Assembly: GCA_003157575.1 (NCBI GenBank)
Contig: PMKA01000102.1
Span: forward strand, 1-7,475
Source: Opitutia bacterium
GTDB taxonomy: Bacteria > Verrucomicrobiota > Verrucomicrobiia > Opitutales > Opitutaceae
Length of the DNA: 7,475 bases
Direction: 5' to 3'
Below the pieces are notes generated by a model. It searched no databases. It saw only the letters and a list, made by a program, of their open reading frames with translations, and was not told the origin of the DNA. Position numbers and translations under genes: made by a program. Positions 6,545 to 7,475 of this stretch are shown here, piece after piece. Every line of letters starts with the position of its first letter. Position 1 is the first letter of the stretch.

Positions 6545-7475
6545 CTAGATCACGTAGTCGTCCGGCGACGGGTTGTTGCCGGGGGGGACGGGCACGTCGG
6601 ACGCCTTCTCCCGTTTCTTGTTGTAGAAGAGGCGCACGTCGGCCTTGCGGGTGTGCAGGAGTTCGGTGGCGCGCTTCAGCGCCCGCTTTGTGCTCATCGT
6701 GAGGTTGGCCTCGGCCGGAAACACGTTCTCCGGGCCGATCTGCGCGAGCGCACCGCTGGCCTTGAGGACTTTCATCACGTCGGCGTTGCAGCCGCTGATG
6801 AGCATGTGGCGGTCGTTCCGGCGCAGATAATCGTGCAGATTCTCCATCGCCATGACCGTCGACGCGTCGAGGTGGCGGGCGTTCTTCATGCGCAGGATGA
6901 AAACGCGGATTCGCACATCCTCCCCGAGGCGGCGGACCTCCTCCTGGAACAGGTCGGCGGCGCCAAAATACAGTTCTCCCTCGACGTGGACGATCGATAT
7001 CTGCGGATTCGCGCGCGCGGTGGAGTCCGGCAGCTCGGCAAGCTGGCCGCTTTCGTTGAAGGCGTATTCCACGAGGGACGGCGTGCTGGTCTTCTGCAGG
7101 AACAGCACCAGCGCGACGCCGATGCCCACGTAAATCGCCGTCTCCAGCCTGAAGAAAAGCGCGGCGACCAGCGTGACGGCAAACACCACCGCGTCGGACC
7201 GGGTCGAGCGGAGGGCCACCCGGATCTGCGTCCGGTTGATCAGGCGGAGACCCACGCGCATCAGATGCGCCGCGAGGGCCGCGATCGGGATGTAATTGAA
7301 GACGGGCGTGACAAGGAACAGGATCAACAGCACCACGACGCTGCTTAGGATGGACGACAGCTGCGAGGTGGCGCCGCTCTGATAGTTCACCGCCGACCGG
7401 GTGAACGACGACGATCCGGGGGGCACGCCGAAAAGCCCGCACGCGATGTTCCCCACCCCCATGCCCAGGAGTTCC
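6545..7475 (-). CDS. SulP family anion transporter with C-terminal STAS domain (5' end outside window)
   Basis: The frame is open from the right edge to the TAG at 6547-6545, giving 309 residues, the C-terminal part of a protein usually near 550-600. It is an inner membrane SulP/SLC26-type carrier for sulfate, bicarbonate or related anions; the substrate is not readable here. The fragment opens with ELLGMGVGNIACGLFGVPPG, the conserved late-membrane SulP segment, then helices near 40-57, 59-72 and 94-126. The cytoplasmic STAS domain covers about residues 156-274: ISIVHVEGELYFGAADLF, VFILRM, then HLDASTVMAMENL, the region aligned to the phosphorylatable DSSG loop of SpoIIAA, and LISGCNADVMKVLKASG. 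The last 30 residues are polar and proline-rich and end NPSPDDYVI. secG lies downstream on the same strand after a hairpin-rich gap. Confidence 0.92.
   Translation of the reverse strand, partial: ELLGMGVGNIACGLFGVPPGSSSFTRSAVNYQSGATSQLSSILSSVVVLLILFLVTPVFNYIPIAALAAHLMRVGLRLINRTQIRVALRSTRSDAVVFAVTLVAALFFRLETAIYVGIGVALVLFLQKTSTPSLVEYAFNESGQLAELPDSTARANPQISIVHVEGELYFGAADLFQEEVRRLGEDVRIRVFILRMKNARHLDASTVMAMENLHDYLRRNDRHMLISGCNADVMKVLKASGALAQIGPENVFPAEANLTMSTKRALKRATELLHTRKADVRLFYNKKREKASDVPVPPGNNPSPDDYVI

Noticed and set aside
6264..7442. Open frame continuing upstream of secG, which would make a 539-residue fusion
   Set aside because: The extra part overlaps the SulP gene in another frame and reads as Arg/Pro-rich noise; SecG begins naturally at MIPVFIG. 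The openness reflects composition.

Overview
The window is GC-rich, densely coding bacterial chromosome with no phage, transposase, CRISPR or plasmid genes. Gene content and style suggest a Verrucomicrobiota/Opitutaceae-like bacterium: a GYF_2 membrane protein, a YihY protein with an extra C-terminal domain, SecG with a long Ala/Pro tail, weak Shine-Dalgarno signals and palindromic intergenic repeats. This is an impression from the sequence, not a database result, and the phylum is only moderately supported.

Layout, left to right. On the + strand, a GYF_2-domain membrane protein (cut by the left edge, to 739) is followed by a YihY/BrkB-type membrane protein (785-2206). Convergent to it, on the - strand, is a small DNA-binding-type protein built of two ribbon-helix-helix units and a basic tail (2295-2669). 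Divergent from that is a complete MalK/UgpC-type sugar ABC transporter ATPase (+, 2833-3963). A long nested palindrome (3971-4085) fills the gap before the next convergent gene.

The right half is all on the - strand. In transcription order it holds a SulP anion transporter with a STAS domain (cut by the right edge, ends 6545), a 281-base gap with several hairpins, secG (6263-5823), an exported LolA-like protein (5724-4804) and a HAD phosphatase (4807-4139). The last two overlap by four bases (ATGA) and are probably translationally coupled.

Most genes are housekeeping or envelope functions: protein export, lipoprotein-type handling, anion and sugar transport, phosphatase. I see no convincing multi-gene novel system. 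The items most worth a second look are the single-chain tandem ribbon-helix-helix protein with an inverted repeat just upstream of its start, and the two structured intergenic elements (3971-4085 and 6303-6361), which look like members of dispersed palindromic repeat families.
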